From: Scatosoma sp045632265
GTDB taxonomy: Bacteria > Bacillota > Clostridia > Christensenellales > Borkfalkiaceae
Direction: 5' to 3'
NCBI GenBank assembly: GCA_045632265.1
Contig: JAZQWG010000033.1
Span: 1-47,076 of the forward strand
Length of the DNA: 47,076 nucleotides
Part shown: in pieces, positions 26,594 through 37,409 of the stretch
Layout: the number at the start of each line of letters is the position of its first letter
Position numbering within the stretch: position 1 is the stretch's first letter
Notes under the pieces: generated by a model
Databases searched by the model: none
What the model was told of the DNA's origin: nothing
Seen by the model: only the letters and a program-made list of their open reading frames with translations
Made by a program: the position numbers and the translations under genes

Positions 26594-27856
26594 ATGGCTA
26601 ATGAAACGAAAAAAGAACTTTCCGGGTTTGCATTGTGGGCGAGAAAACGTGCAATTAAAAATGCGGCGTTAAAGGAAGCAAAAGAACGTTACAAGCAAGA
26701 AGAACTTGCACGTAAGAATAAGTTGAAGGAATTAAAAGCAACGGACAAAGAAGCGTATAAAGAAGCCGTCAAGAAAGAAAAAGAAGAAAGCGCTTTGCGT
26801 AAACTGGGTTTATCTGCTTCTTTGAAGAGGGCGGAAAAATCGGCGTTGCAACAAATGAAAGACGAAGGCTTGAAGTTGAACAAAAGCGAAGCACACGCAC
26901 ACACCTTCCCCATTAAATACGACAAAAACGAATTGCAAGCGATGGCGAAGATAGAAGTGGAAGCGAAGGCGGCGGCGGACTTAAAACACGCAAAGCGTGA
27001 AGCGTTGATAAAAGCGTTTGACGAAAGTGCTCACTATTCCAGAACGTTAAGAAGAATGCCTGCTGACCAAGCCAAGATACAAAAGTCTATGGACGAGACT
27101 TTTAAGACGCAAGATAAAATTTTGGAAGAAAACTTGCAATTTTTGGAACAACAACAAGCAAAATTGAGCGTTTATGAAAGAAAGGTTGAACTTGGCTTAA
27201 TTGGGAAAGACGACCGCAAGTACGAACAATTAAAAGACAACGTTGCGTTTGCGCAAGAGAAGTACGACAAGAGCGTTAAAGATATGCAAACGGATTTGGA
27301 AAATATGCAAGAAGGTTTGTATCGTAGAGACGACGTGGATAAGGATTTCGTTGATAGACTGGCTACCAATAGACGTCACAATATATCCAAACAAATTTTG
27401 GGTTATCCTGCCATTGAAACGTCGCTAGTGGATAGAACGGATCAATTACAATTGGAAAATAGACGTGTGTACTTCAATACGACAAATGCAGTAAGTCAAA
27501 TGCCTTTGGAAATGACGGACGTGCAAAAGACGGAAGCAATTGCGCAAAAGACGGATCTTATGCAAAAACACCAAAGACAAGCGGAACTCACCCGTAAAGA
27601 AGCAGTGTATAAGCTTGAGATGTCTGCAAAGGAGGCAGACGAGCTGAGAAAACTTGACAACGACGTTACCCTTTCACAACACATTTCTGAAAGTATCGGT
27701 GGGACGTATAAAGTTGCGCCTGCAACCAAGGTGGAATTGGGTGCATATTTTGCAAAGGAAAAACAACAGCCTGTAAAAGAAACGCAAGAAGTACAAAAGG
27801 TTTTGGAAAAACAAGTGGAAGAAAAGACAAAAGCAAACGATTTGGAAAGAGAATAA
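26594..27856 (+). CDS. Coiled-coil protein of unknown family, secretion-operon gene 3
   Basis: The protein has 420 aa, with AAGGAG before ATG 26594. The N-terminal 90 residues are extremely Lys/Glu/Ala-rich (for example KNAALKEAKERYKQEELARK). Helical coiled-coil segments follow at about 115-145, 160-235 and 300-350. The central part has FPIKYDKNELQ and a short globular stretch around RRHNISKQILGYPAIETSLVDR (about 260-280). The C-terminal tail is Glu/Lys-rich, ending DLERE. No signal peptide, membrane segment or enzymatic motif is visible. It shares size class, composition and acidic-basic tail with the preceding protein, although no clear sequence identity is seen by eye. It probably acts with it upstream of the coupling protein. 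Confidence 0.8.
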   Translation: MANETKKELSGFALWARKRAIKNAALKEAKERYKQEELARKNKLKELKATDKEAYKEAVKKEKEESALRKLGLSASLKRAEKSALQQMKDEGLKLNKSEAHAHTFPIKYDKNELQAMAKIEVEAKAAADLKHAKREALIKAFDESAHYSRTLRRMPADQAKIQKSMDETFKTQDKILEENLQFLEQQQAKLSVYERKVELGLIGKDDRKYEQLKDNVAFAQEKYDKSVKDMQTDLENMQEGLYRRDDVDKDFVDRLATNRRHNISKQILGYPAIETSLVDRTDQLQLENRRVYFNTTNAVSQMPLEMTDVQKTEAIAQKTDLMQKHQRQAELTRKEAVYKLEMSAKEADELRKLDNDVTLSQHISESIGGTYKVAPATKVELGAYFAKEKQQPVKETQEVQKVLEKQVEEKTKANDLERE

Positions 27857-27881
27857 AAACTTATAATAACCGGAATGGATA

Positions 27882-30038
27882 ATGAAAAGTAAACTTATAA
27901 CACAAGCAGTGGTGTCCCTAATTTTGTCCTTAGTTTTATCGTTGATAGGGGTATGGATGATATTTGGGGAATTACCCATTATAGAGTGGTTGATAGCGTC
28001 GGGCGTTTTATACGCCTTGATGCTTTTCTCCATATTTATTGCCTTTCTATTAAAGCAACTGACGGGGGCGGTATATACCTTTCTAATGTCCTTTTATTCG
28101 ATGATATTGGTTTGCGGTATATTGGCATTGCCTATATATGCCTTGGTTAGTTCTCCGTCGATAAGCGATATGAATTGGCAAGTTATTTTCCGCAGTTTTT
28201 GGAGCGCCGCAAGCTTTTATTTAATATGGATGGCGTTGTTTTTGATATTTGCCACTATTTATTACGTCTTTATCTATCGTGACGAACTTGTCATGTTTTT
28301 TCATTCGTTTGGAAGATTAAGGGGTAAGGGTAAACTTGGGCAAATTGAAGCGAACTTGGAAAATTCTCGTTGGATGCGAGATGACGAACGGGATAAAATT
28401 TTCAAATCTTGTAAGTATTCCGACCTTGCGGAGATGAAACAAGACGGTGTGCCTATCCGTGCAAAGTTTGACGGCAAAAACGATATGGATATCACGTTTC
28501 AATCCCCTTGCCATGGTTTGATTATCGGTAGTACAGGTAGTGGTAAAACGACAACGTTTATCAACCCGATGATACAACTTTTGGGTGCAAGTGGGGCGGG
28601 GTCGTCTATGATTATGACCGACCCTAAAGGCGAGTTGTTTTCTTTGCACAGTAAATTTTTGCAAGCACGTGGATATGACGTAAAAGTATTGGACTTGCGT
28701 GATGCGTACCATTCGTACCGTTGGAACCCGTTAGAACCGCTTTGGGATGCGTATCAAGAATATTTGAATGCTGAAAACCAAGCGTTTTGTTATGATACTC
28801 CCGTACAGGAAAGCGGGTTTGAGCTTGGTGCAAAGCTTGAAGAATTTGAGGATAAGTGGTATGAATTTAAGGGCAAGGCATACCCGACGATGGATAGGCT
28901 TGTCCGTGAGGTAAAGATTTTCCGTACGCAAACGTTTGATGAAATGTACGAAGACATGAACGACCTAGTATCCGTTCTCATCCCCGTACAAAACCAAAAC
29001 GACCCGATGTGGGAAAAGGGCGCACGTTCTATTACAATGGGCGTGCTGTTGGCTATGTTGGAAGACAGCGAAAACCCTGAATTGGGTATGACCAAAGAAA
29101 AGTTCAATCTTTTCAATATGTCTAAAATTTTGCAAAATTCCAACGACGAATATAGAGAACTTAGAGAATACTTTATGGGTAGAAGCCCGTTGAGCAAAGC
29201 GGTTGCAACATCCAAACAAGTTTTAGACGCACCCGATAAAACACGTTCGTCGTATATGAGCGTGCTTTTAGAAAAGCTTTCCATATTTAACGACACGGGT
29301 ATATGTGCGTTGACTTCATCATCCGACTTCAAAACGTCCGATTTGGCAGAACGTCCTACGGCATTGTTCGTCAAGATTCCCGATGAAAAAGACACAAGAC
29401 ACGGTTTGGCTTCCATTTTCTTAACCAACGTGTATAAATCACTTATTAAAGTAGCGTCGTCGTATGAAGATTTATCGTTGCCAAGAAACGTATATTACAT
29501 ACTCGATGAATTCGGTAATATGCCCAAGATTGAAAAATTCGATAAGATGATTACTGTTGGTCGTTCGAGAAAGATTTGGTTTAACATGGTCGTTCAGTCG
29601 TACGTACAGCTGAACAACGTTTATGGGGATACAGTGGCGGACATTGTAAAAGGGAACTGTGGTATCAAAATGTTCATCGGTTCTAACGATATGGGTACGT
29701 GTAAAGAATATTCCGAATTGTGCGGCAATGTAACGGTTGTTACGCAAAGCACATCGGGTAGTAAAAAGAACGACACAACGTTCTCGCAAAGTATTCAAAC
29801 GCGCCCGCTTATTTATCCCAGTGAATTACAAAAACTCAACAATAAGTTTTCTTCGGGGAACTCCCTTGTCGTTACGTTTGGGAACTATCCTTTGAAAACG
29901 CAATTTACCCCCAGCTACAAATCCCCGCTTTATAAAATGGGGAAAATGGCTACGGATGATATCGAAGGCAGACTGTTTGATGAAGAACAAGTATTCTACG
30001 ACATTTCTGTAAGAAACAGATTGGCATTAGGAGAATGA
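27882..30038 (+). CDS. VirD4/TraG-type coupling ATPase of a type IV secretion system
   Basis: The protein has 718 aa. Four hydrophobic helices lie within about residues 5-135. The cytosolic ATPase has Walker A GSTGSGKTT (about 216-224), MTDPKGELF just after it, the TraG-type RWNPL stretch, and Walker B LDEFGNMP (about 541-548) followed by VGRSRKIWFNMVVQSYVQL. This family (T4SS-DNA_transf) forms the inner-membrane receptor that selects substrates, either relaxase-DNA or protein effectors. The all-alpha domain that reads substrates would lie at about 260-400. The stop lies 2 bases before the start of the giant surface protein. The start has only GGA-type complementarity. Confidence 0.95.
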   Translation: MKSKLITQAVVSLILSLVLSLIGVWMIFGELPIIEWLIASGVLYALMLFSIFIAFLLKQLTGAVYTFLMSFYSMILVCGILALPIYALVSSPSISDMNWQVIFRSFWSAASFYLIWMALFLIFATIYYVFIYRDELVMFFHSFGRLRGKGKLGQIEANLENSRWMRDDERDKIFKSCKYSDLAEMKQDGVPIRAKFDGKNDMDITFQSPCHGLIIGSTGSGKTTTFINPMIQLLGASGAGSSMIMTDPKGELFSLHSKFLQARGYDVKVLDLRDAYHSYRWNPLEPLWDAYQEYLNAENQAFCYDTPVQESGFELGAKLEEFEDKWYEFKGKAYPTMDRLVREVKIFRTQTFDEMYEDMNDLVSVLIPVQNQNDPMWEKGARSITMGVLLAMLEDSENPELGMTKEKFNLFNMSKILQNSNDEYRELREYFMGRSPLSKAVATSKQVLDAPDKTRSSYMSVLLEKLSIFNDTGICALTSSSDFKTSDLAERPTALFVKIPDEKDTRHGLASIFLTNVYKSLIKVASSYEDLSLPRNVYYILDEFGNMPKIEKFDKMITVGRSRKIWFNMVVQSYVQLNNVYGDTVADIVKGNCGIKMFIGSNDMGTCKEYSELCGNVTVVTQSTSGSKKNDTTFSQSIQTRPLIYPSELQKLNNKFSSGNSLVVTFGNYPLKTQFTPSYKSPLYKMGKMATDDIEGRLFDEEQVFYDISVRNRLALGE

Positions 30039-30040
30039 GT

Positions 30041-33000
30041 ATGCAAAACAAGAAAAATATTTGTTTGAAAATAATCTTCGTATTGTGCAGTCTGTTGATT
30101 TGCTTTTCAATAAGTTTCGGGCTGTTTACGGGCGGAGAAAAGGTAGTGTTCTCTCTTGCGGAAAGTACGCAGGCGGAAGAGTTGGAGTTGCCGAGCGTCT
30201 ATTTGAGATGGGGCGAAAACGACAGCCAAGTTGAATTGGACGAAAATGGTATTCTTGTCCCCAACCTAAATGTTAACGGGGACTGCGCACCTGTATTCAT
30301 TTTCATAGAGGGGAAAAGAACGCACGACGTTGTTGTGGTGGTGGAAACCTTTGATATTTCGGCAAGAGGAGACGTGGAGTACCGTTCAGTTAAGCAAAAA
30401 GAATTTACGTTATCCCCTAATACGTCATGTACTAGCTTCTACATACCCATTTACAACCATGTGAATTACGATGGGACACAATATTATTCCAAGACGGATA
30501 CAAATCATCTGCATCAATTTGGCGTACGTATCGTAAGCGTTAAAGATGCGGTTGTCGCACCTGGCGGCGGGTCAATACGTTCTTACGTTTTTCCCAGCGC
30601 GGGGTATAATATCAGTCTAGTTGAAAACAAGTCCATTACCAATTACGACCCTGCGGGTACGCAGAAAAACCCTAACGCTATGGTGTATATAGGCGCAGTT
30701 CACACCAATCGAACGCAAATCACTTTTAACGATGGTTCGCAATCGAAAGAATTGGGGAAAGGTAGTGGGAATAACGACATTGGAATTACGTCTGTTATTT
30801 CGCCGAGAAACTTTTTGGCGTTGAATCAGGAAACGAAAAAACTGTTCACCTACTACGGCAATACAGAAATGCAAATATATTATGACGGAAGTTTTTACGT
30901 CTCACAAAGCGGTAAAAGCGGTGGTTTTGATTTCTCCATTATACAAAAAGAGGGGGGGTCTGATACGACACGATTCCGTGCTGGTATGGACGAATACAAA
31001 TCCCCATGGAATCATACCGTTCCTTGGTACGATTGGTCAGATTATACAGATTATACAGTGGACCAAACGGAAAAATTGGCGTCGAGAACGAAAGAGGGCG
31101 TTACCAATAAAAAATTCTTAAAGTTGGCAGGCGATGAGCAGATTTATCTTCGTATCCATAACCTGGCAAATATAACCAAAAAGAAAATTAGCGATGTCTA
31201 CATTAATTCGTTTATTGTCAATGACAGTGCACCTACTGTGGTAGATTACGATATGAACAACGGTCTTTACGGACCTGAAAGTGATATGTATATCGCAGTC
31301 CGTATGAGTGAACCCGTTCAAGTTGTTTCTGATTCAAGTAACCCGTTGCAGTTAAAAACGGAAATCGGCAGCGAAACGGTATATTTCACTTATGATTCTG
31401 GTTGTTATACGGATACCTTGATTTTTAAGGCGACGTTGGATAAAGATAAAATTTATCAAACGGAAGAAGGCGTAAAAGTTTACGGTTTTGTAAATGCATA
31501 CGATGGTAGTATAAATACGACTAAAAATAAGGTGTACGATTTATTTTGGAATAAATCCAACACCAACAACGTATGGAAAGCGCCCACATCAACAGGGGTA
31601 ATAACGACGTTGCCTTGTAAGGTTGATACAAGAGAACCGCAAGTTACCATTTCTGATGAATCCATCGGGATCAAACGTGCGCATTCAGCAAACGTAAAGG
31701 TTGGAAATATTTCTTCACAAGGGGAAGTGTACGTTGCTTGGTCGCAATCGCAAACCCCGACAAGCGTTGCTTGGACGAAGGTGGAAAACTTTACGTTTGA
31801 CACTGAGAACAAAATAGAAAAAAGTGGGCTTACGGGCGATTATTATTTGCACGTAAAAGTCCAAAGCTTAACGGGTGTGGAAACTTATCGAACGTCAAAA
31901 TTGTTTACGTTTGATAATGCACCGCCTACCATTAGTGAACTTGCCTGCGCTGACCCGCAATCGTACAAGGGAAGCCATTTTGTATCCGCTCGGATAGCCG
32001 ATTCGCTTGTGGACGTAGAAAAGGTATATTTGCATGCGTATAACGAAGGCGGGGGGCAGGTATTTGCGCAAACTGTTTACGATAAAGCTTTGATATCTTC
32101 GGATATGACTGTGGATGACGGGGTATATTCCTATGAATTGAAAGCTAGTGCGTTAGGATTATCAGCCGATACGTACGGCACGTACACGATATCGATGATT
32201 GCGGAAGACTCGCTTGGTAATCAGTGCGAAGAAACGTTCTATGAAAACGAGTTGGTGTTTGATACCCGTTCCGTTTTCATTGCAAGCATAGATACACAAG
32301 CGGATGAACTGATAAACGGTAAGAAAATTTACTTCAACGGAAAGAGCATATGCTTTTCCACCGAAGCGTTGGAAGGAACGGACGTATGGGATATTGCGGA
32401 TATCCGTCGAAATGGTGAAATTATCCCCAAAGAATCTTGGGCGGATGAAGGGATTTCTGGTTCGGCGGATGGAAATAAGTATATCCTTACGTTAGGGGCA
32501 CAAACCACGGGATACTTTGAAGTGATTATGAAAATTCAAAGCAAGGAATCCAATGTGCTCAATTTCTACGTTACCCAAGTGGACGCTGCACCTAATAATT
32601 ATACAAATATATACAGCAACGAGCGTTTGCTCATCAATAAGGTTTGGGCGTTGAAGACCAATAAATATTATCGCTACGGCACGGAAGGATTTTATGCTTT
32701 GGGCGACAAGAAAGTAACCCCCATTTTTTCCAGCAAAAATAAAGCGATGGAATACGTGCGGTTTATGGAATATCAAGATTTGAGTGTATTATATCTTGAT
32801 GAAAGCGCTGCAAGTATCATTGACCAATTAAACCAAGGCACGTCCAACGTTTATAAGAAGGCGGAAGGCGAAAAGCACGAGGCGGGCATTGGACAGACTT
32901 GGATTCGTTATAAGAGTACGGCTTGGGAGGTAGGGAATCTATCAACAGAACGTTGGGTGTACTACTTCTACGGCGATGGCAAACAGGATAAAGTGGACAT

Positions 33001-36000
33001 AAAATCGCTGTCGGATAATTTAACCAATGCGATAGAAACCGTATGTAAAAAGATTACCCATTATTCGGATAACGAATGGAAGTATTTAACCGTTTCTCAT
33101 GAAGGTACGGACAGCGTTTATGCGCAACCTACGTACGATAAGGGCGGTATCTTCTATGCGGAGCAAAGTGTTTCAGATGGGTTTAGTACACCTATCAAGT
33201 ATTCAGGTGACCCTGCTATTTACGACAATTTTATCATGGAAAGTGTAGGCGGTGTAGTAACGCAGATGCCGTTGATTGCCAATTACACGTTTACGTTCCC
33301 GAACAAAAGCGATTTTGCTTACTATTGTTTGGAAAATACGGAAGAGTGGAGAGAAATCAAAAACGGACAAAGTTTGAAGGACGTTATCACTTCATCGGGC
33401 GTATATAAGATTGTAGAATTCAGCAACGGTTGGAAAGAATACTATATCTATTGCGACTTTGACGAGCCTATACTTCGTTACCAATTTAGTACGCAAAACC
33501 AAGGTCTGCAAAGCGGGTATATTGATGCCAATTTGGATGGGGTAACCATTCGTGCGGCAAGCATAACGTTAAAAGATATTTTAGACGGAGTACATAGTGC
33601 TGCGGGATTTCCGTCGGAAAAGGACGAATACGCGTATTTGTATTTGACGAAAGGCTCGTCGGCAACCGTTACGGTGTTTATGTTCATGAACGAACTCAAT
33701 GAGTTTGCGGACGGATACGCGTTAGAGACGGGAAACTATACGTTGTATCTCTATGACCGATTGGGGAATAAAACGACTGTTTACATAAAAGTCAACACCC
33801 AGGATTTGGAGGTTGAGTCTCAGTCGAATAATAACCTGTTGAAGGTAATCATCAATCGTGAATCCTACGAAGTGGAACAGTTTGAAGTATGGCGGGATGA
33901 GGTATTGTTGGATATTGCCTATGAGAACGAACTTTCTTTTAAGCAAAGTGGAAGATACGTCATCAAAGTAGTGGATATTTACGGTTACGAAACGGAGAAG
34001 GAAATCGATTATCGCCGTCCGTTCCCTGCAGTGGAATTTTTCTATATCCAAGACGGTAAGATAACGAAAATGCCTATGGAGGCAATAGGGGTAGCACCTG
34101 CTATCGTGAAGCAAAGCGAAGAAAACGAAAACGTATATTTCATATCGGGTTCTACCGATATTCGTATTCGTTATGAAATTATGGGATACTACACCTTTAG
34201 CTTCATTGGTGATGCACCTACGTATAAATTGGCTACCTTGGGGATGTACAATGCAATAGACCTTGCAACTAGTAGCCAAGGCTGGACGTTGAAGATTGCG
34301 TATGAAAACGATGAAAGCACTTATTTGTTGATTACCTGCTTAGAGGATAAAAAACCTCCTGTTATCAGTGGGCACGTGCATAATCCGATATATGTGTTTA
34401 ACGAGAAAGAAGGTCGCAACGACGTATTGTTTACCGATACGGGCGAGTTTAGCAACGTCGCTATCTTAAACGGTGGCACGTACGGCTCGAAACGGGCAAC
34501 CATTCGCTGGGAGGACGATACGGAAATTTCCAATGCTTATTACGTGAAAGATAATGGGGCTCTTATAAATTTGGGCTCGACCGTTCGGGAGTTTATGGTA
34601 GAAGGGTACGGAAACTATGTGTTTACTGTAACCGATATGCTCGGCAATACGTCCACGATGGAGTTTAGTTTAACGGGCGATTTGCAAGTGGAATATTATA
34701 TCGACAATGAACGGCAAAACATACCCGATAACCCTATCGACTACATAGAAAAAATAGGAGATAATTACGTTTATACAAACGGGCAAAAGACGGGTAAAGA
34801 AGTTCGCATTGTTATCAAGCAAGAAGGCGTTTTGGCGGTTGCTTGGTATAACGGTTCTGTGTATCAAACGTTGAACTGGGTTTACGAAGATGGGGTAATT
34901 ACCACTTTGGTATACGACGCAAGTACGGAAGTTATGGCGCAACAAGGCGCACCGTATGTATTGTCAAGAAGTGGCACTCTGCAAGAGACCAACTTTAAGG
35001 TGGATTATACCTATCAAAATGGAGAGTTGACTCTTTTCTTTGCAGAACCCGAAGAACAATATGAACGCTGGCAACTTTGTATCACGGACCTTAACGAATA
35101 TTCTCCACGGGTGATACAATTTGAACGTTCCAACGTGTTTGCGCAGTTTACGATGGTTTCAGCAAAAGACGAAACGGATAAAGTAACGGCAAGCGCAACG
35201 GAATTTACCGGTACGAACAAAGTGTTGACGGTGGCTGATATTTCGAGTGATTTGAATGAAATATGGTTGTATTATTCGGAAGAATATACGTTGACGTTCC
35301 AAAACGTAATGCCTGTATTGTTGTATGAAAACGGACAAAGTAACGGTTTTTTGGATAAAGAAGGGTATTATAAGGTGGTTGCCCTCAACGAATATGGCAA
35401 CGAAACGGTTAAGTTGATACGCATCAGTTTCACTTTAAGAATTGACGTTGCATTAGAATACGCGGATGAAACCACCGTTTGGGATGAACAAGTACATAGA
35501 TTGTCCACGGGCGGAACATATGATTTCCATACCAACGGACAGTTTAACATTTGTATTTGGAACGTAGAAGCGGAAGTTTATTTGCAAAAGAACGGAACGT
35601 CACTGCCGTTTACGGCTGTGGAAAGCAACGGTAAAATTCAATTTTCCGTACAAAACGTCGGCGAATACGTTATCACCATAAAAGACCAATGTGAAAACGT
35701 GTTTACGTTGCGTTGTAGCATTCAAGCACCGAAAACAGTGAGCTATCAAGATTATTTGAAAGGTTTCAACCAAAACGCACTGTATAAGGAAAAGTTTTAT
35801 ACAAATGCACCTATTAGTTTGAAACGTGAGAATATCGAAAACGATAGTATTGCATTTGTTGCGTACCGATTGAAGGATACGAAACAATGGACCTTGCTCT
35901 ACGACCTTGTTTCCCAAGATAAAATACTGTACAAGCAAGAGAATTTCCACCAAAGCATCGGAAAAACGGACGGTGTATTTGAAATTGCGTTTGGTGATGC

Positions 36001-37375
36001 GTATGGAAATATGGCAATGCAAACCGTATATGTTTCCAGGGCAGAACAGCTTTTGTTGCTCCGTCGTACACAAAGCCAAAGCGAGGACAGTCCTTACGAC
36101 TTAACGTTTGCGCAAGAACAAGGCGCTTGGACCAACCATTTGCTTTGCTTGAAAAACACTGCAACGGTTTACCGTTTGCTTGTGGATGGCAAAGAAGTGT
36201 TCTTTACCGATGACAAATATCAATTTGCGGTGCCTAGTAACCTTGGTGAAAAAGACGATTCATACAGTGTAGAGTATTTGGATGAATACGGCAACTATTA
36301 TGCGTTTACCGTCCACTTGTTCCGTAAAACACCTACGGTTACTTTGCGTACGGAAGAAACCTTGCTCAACGTAAACGGCGCTACCTGCTTACGTGGGGAA
36401 TTTGCCTACGTTTGGGAAGGAGATTTAAACGTTGTATATACGCATGACGGGCAAAACCAAGATACGTATGCAAAAGGAGATATACTTTCCGAAGACGGAG
36501 CGTACCTGTTTACGTTTACCGATATTGCGGGCAATACAACGATGAGAATGCTTACCGTCGATACGAAAGTTTTGTATAGATTGACAAGCGATTCGAAGGA
36601 TGTAGAAAGCGGTGTAAACACCGACAACGGGGTGCGTTTGCACTCACTTGGCGAGAAGTTTACGGTGCAAGCAAAGAAGGACGGCGAAACGTATAAAACC
36701 GATACGATGCTATTCGACGAGCAGGGGTTCTACGAACTTGTTTTGACGGACGAAGTAGGCAATACGAAAGAAATCAAATTTACCATATATAAGAAGGCGC
36801 AACAATCGTTCAACTTTACGGTAGATGAGGATTATGCAATTTTGCAAGTATGGTATTACCAAGACGGTAACAACGCTATTTCGCTTGTCGGTGAAGTGGT
36901 GATAGAAGACGGCAAACAATCCTATCACTTTGCGCCGAATGGAGAATACGACGGAAAGTACCAGCTTGAATTGGTGCATTTGCCTACGGGTATAACGAAT
37001 ACGTTGGATTTGGTAATAGACAATAAAAAGCCCGAAGTTGCATTGATGGGCGTTGAACCGTTTATGTCAACGAGAGAAGACGTAATGCTTAGCGGCTTAA
37101 AAGCAGGGGACGTAGTTGTTCTTTATAGGGACAACAATTCCGAGCCGTATATAATTTATCAAATTGAAAACGATGGAGATACGCCCCAAATCACAAAACC
37201 TGGGGAATATAAAATCGTTATCTACGACGAGGCAGGGAATAGTGTGGAATACGAGTTTGTTCGTGTGTTTAAGACGAACACCGCATCCAACGTCGTCATT
37301 TGTTTGTTGCTGCTGTTTATGGCAATTGGCGGACTCATTTATATCCGTCTTAACGGTAAAATTCGTATTAAATAA
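30041..37375 (+). CDS. Giant membrane-anchored surface protein with Ig-like repeats
   Basis: The protein is about 2445 aa. AGGAG at 30029-30033 favours ATG 30041 (7-nt spacing) over ATG 30035. A signal peptide (MQNKKNICLKIIFVLCSLLI then FSLA) starts the protein; a single membrane helix (about 2415-2437, VVICLLLLFMAIGGLIYI) with a basic tail ends it, and no LPXTG is present. Between them are repeated beta-sandwich units whose last strand carries D-x-x-G-N, as in bacterial Ig-like domains: DSLGN (about 723), DRLGN (1240), DMLGN (1533), NEYGN (1784), DAYGN (1986), DEYGN (2081), DIAGN (2160), DEVGN (2237) and DEAGN (2396). It would project far from the cell. Its place between the coupling ATPase and the pilin gene suggests a contact or adhesion role for the secretion machine. 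Confidence 0.85.
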   Translation: MQNKKNICLKIIFVLCSLLICFSISFGLFTGGEKVVFSLAESTQAEELELPSVYLRWGENDSQVELDENGILVPNLNVNGDCAPVFIFIEGKRTHDVVVVVETFDISARGDVEYRSVKQKEFTLSPNTSCTSFYIPIYNHVNYDGTQYYSKTDTNHLHQFGVRIVSVKDAVVAPGGGSIRSYVFPSAGYNISLVENKSITNYDPAGTQKNPNAMVYIGAVHTNRTQITFNDGSQSKELGKGSGNNDIGITSVISPRNFLALNQETKKLFTYYGNTEMQIYYDGSFYVSQSGKSGGFDFSIIQKEGGSDTTRFRAGMDEYKSPWNHTVPWYDWSDYTDYTVDQTEKLASRTKEGVTNKKFLKLAGDEQIYLRIHNLANITKKKISDVYINSFIVNDSAPTVVDYDMNNGLYGPESDMYIAVRMSEPVQVVSDSSNPLQLKTEIGSETVYFTYDSGCYTDTLIFKATLDKDKIYQTEEGVKVYGFVNAYDGSINTTKNKVYDLFWNKSNTNNVWKAPTSTGVITTLPCKVDTREPQVTISDESIGIKRAHSANVKVGNISSQGEVYVAWSQSQTPTSVAWTKVENFTFDTENKIEKSGLTGDYYLHVKVQSLTGVETYRTSKLFTFDNAPPTISELACADPQSYKGSHFVSARIADSLVDVEKVYLHAYNEGGGQVFAQTVYDKALISSDMTVDDGVYSYELKASALGLSADTYGTYTISMIAEDSLGNQCEETFYENELVFDTRSVFIASIDTQADELINGKKIYFNGKSICFSTEALEGTDVWDIADIRRNGEIIPKESWADEGISGSADGNKYILTLGAQTTGYFEVIMKIQSKESNVLNFYVTQVDAAPNNYTNIYSNERLLINKVWALKTNKYYRYGTEGFYALGDKKVTPIFSSKNKAMEYVRFMEYQDLSVLYLDESAASIIDQLNQGTSNVYKKAEGEKHEAGIGQTWIRYKSTAWEVGNLSTERWVYYFYGDGKQDKVDIKSLSDNLTNAIETVCKKITHYSDNEWKYLTVSHEGTDSVYAQPTYDKGGIFYAEQSVSDGFSTPIKYSGDPAIYDNFIMESVGGVVTQMPLIANYTFTFPNKSDFAYYCLENTEEWREIKNGQSLKDVITSSGVYKIVEFSNGWKEYYIYCDFDEPILRYQFSTQNQGLQSGYIDANLDGVTIRAASITLKDILDGVHSAAGFPSEKDEYAYLYLTKGSSATVTVFMFMNELNEFADGYALETGNYTLYLYDRLGNKTTVYIKVNTQDLEVESQSNNNLLKVIINRESYEVEQFEVWRDEVLLDIAYENELSFKQSGRYVIKVVDIYGYETEKEIDYRRPFPAVEFFYIQDGKITKMPMEAIGVAPAIVKQSEENENVYFISGSTDIRIRYEIMGYYTFSFIGDAPTYKLATLGMYNAIDLATSSQGWTLKIAYENDESTYLLITCLEDKKPPVISGHVHNPIYVFNEKEGRNDVLFTDTGEFSNVAILNGGTYGSKRATIRWEDDTEISNAYYVKDNGALINLGSTVREFMVEGYGNYVFTVTDMLGNTSTMEFSLTGDLQVEYYIDNERQNIPDNPIDYIEKIGDNYVYTNGQKTGKEVRIVIKQEGVLAVAWYNGSVYQTLNWVYEDGVITTLVYDASTEVMAQQGAPYVLSRSGTLQETNFKVDYTYQNGELTLFFAEPEEQYERWQLCITDLNEYSPRVIQFERSNVFAQFTMVSAKDETDKVTASATEFTGTNKVLTVADISSDLNEIWLYYSEEYTLTFQNVMPVLLYENGQSNGFLDKEGYYKVVALNEYGNETVKLIRISFTLRIDVALEYADETTVWDEQVHRLSTGGTYDFHTNGQFNICIWNVEAEVYLQKNGTSLPFTAVESNGKIQFSVQNVGEYVITIKDQCENVFTLRCSIQAPKTVSYQDYLKGFNQNALYKEKFYTNAPISLKRENIENDSIAFVAYRLKDTKQWTLLYDLVSQDKILYKQENFHQSIGKTDGVFEIAFGDAYGNMAMQTVYVSRAEQLLLLRRTQSQSEDSPYDLTFAQEQGAWTNHLLCLKNTATVYRLLVDGKEVFFTDDKYQFAVPSNLGEKDDSYSVEYLDEYGNYYAFTVHLFRKTPTVTLRTEETLLNVNGATCLRGEFAYVWEGDLNVVYTHDGQNQDTYAKGDILSEDGAYLFTFTDIAGNTTMRMLTVDTKVLYRLTSDSKDVESGVNTDNGVRLHSLGEKFTVQAKKDGETYKTDTMLFDEQGFYELVLTDEVGNTKEIKFTIYKKAQQSFNFTVDEDYAILQVWYYQDGNNAISLVGEVVIEDGKQSYHFAPNGEYDGKYQLELVHLPTGITNTLDLVIDNKKPEVALMGVEPFMSTREDVMLSGLKAGDVVVLYRDNNSEPYIIYQIENDGDTPQITKPGEYKIVIYDEAGNSVEYEFVRVFKTNTASNVVICLLLLFMAIGGLIYIRLNGKIRIK

Positions 37376-37409
37376 AAAATAAAAAATAAATAATATAAAG
37401 GAGAATATT

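Noticed and set aside
24961..27856. Relaxase candidates among the coiled-coil proteins
   Set aside because: No HUH histidine triad, catalytic tyrosine context or MobA/MobP-like motif is visible in either protein.
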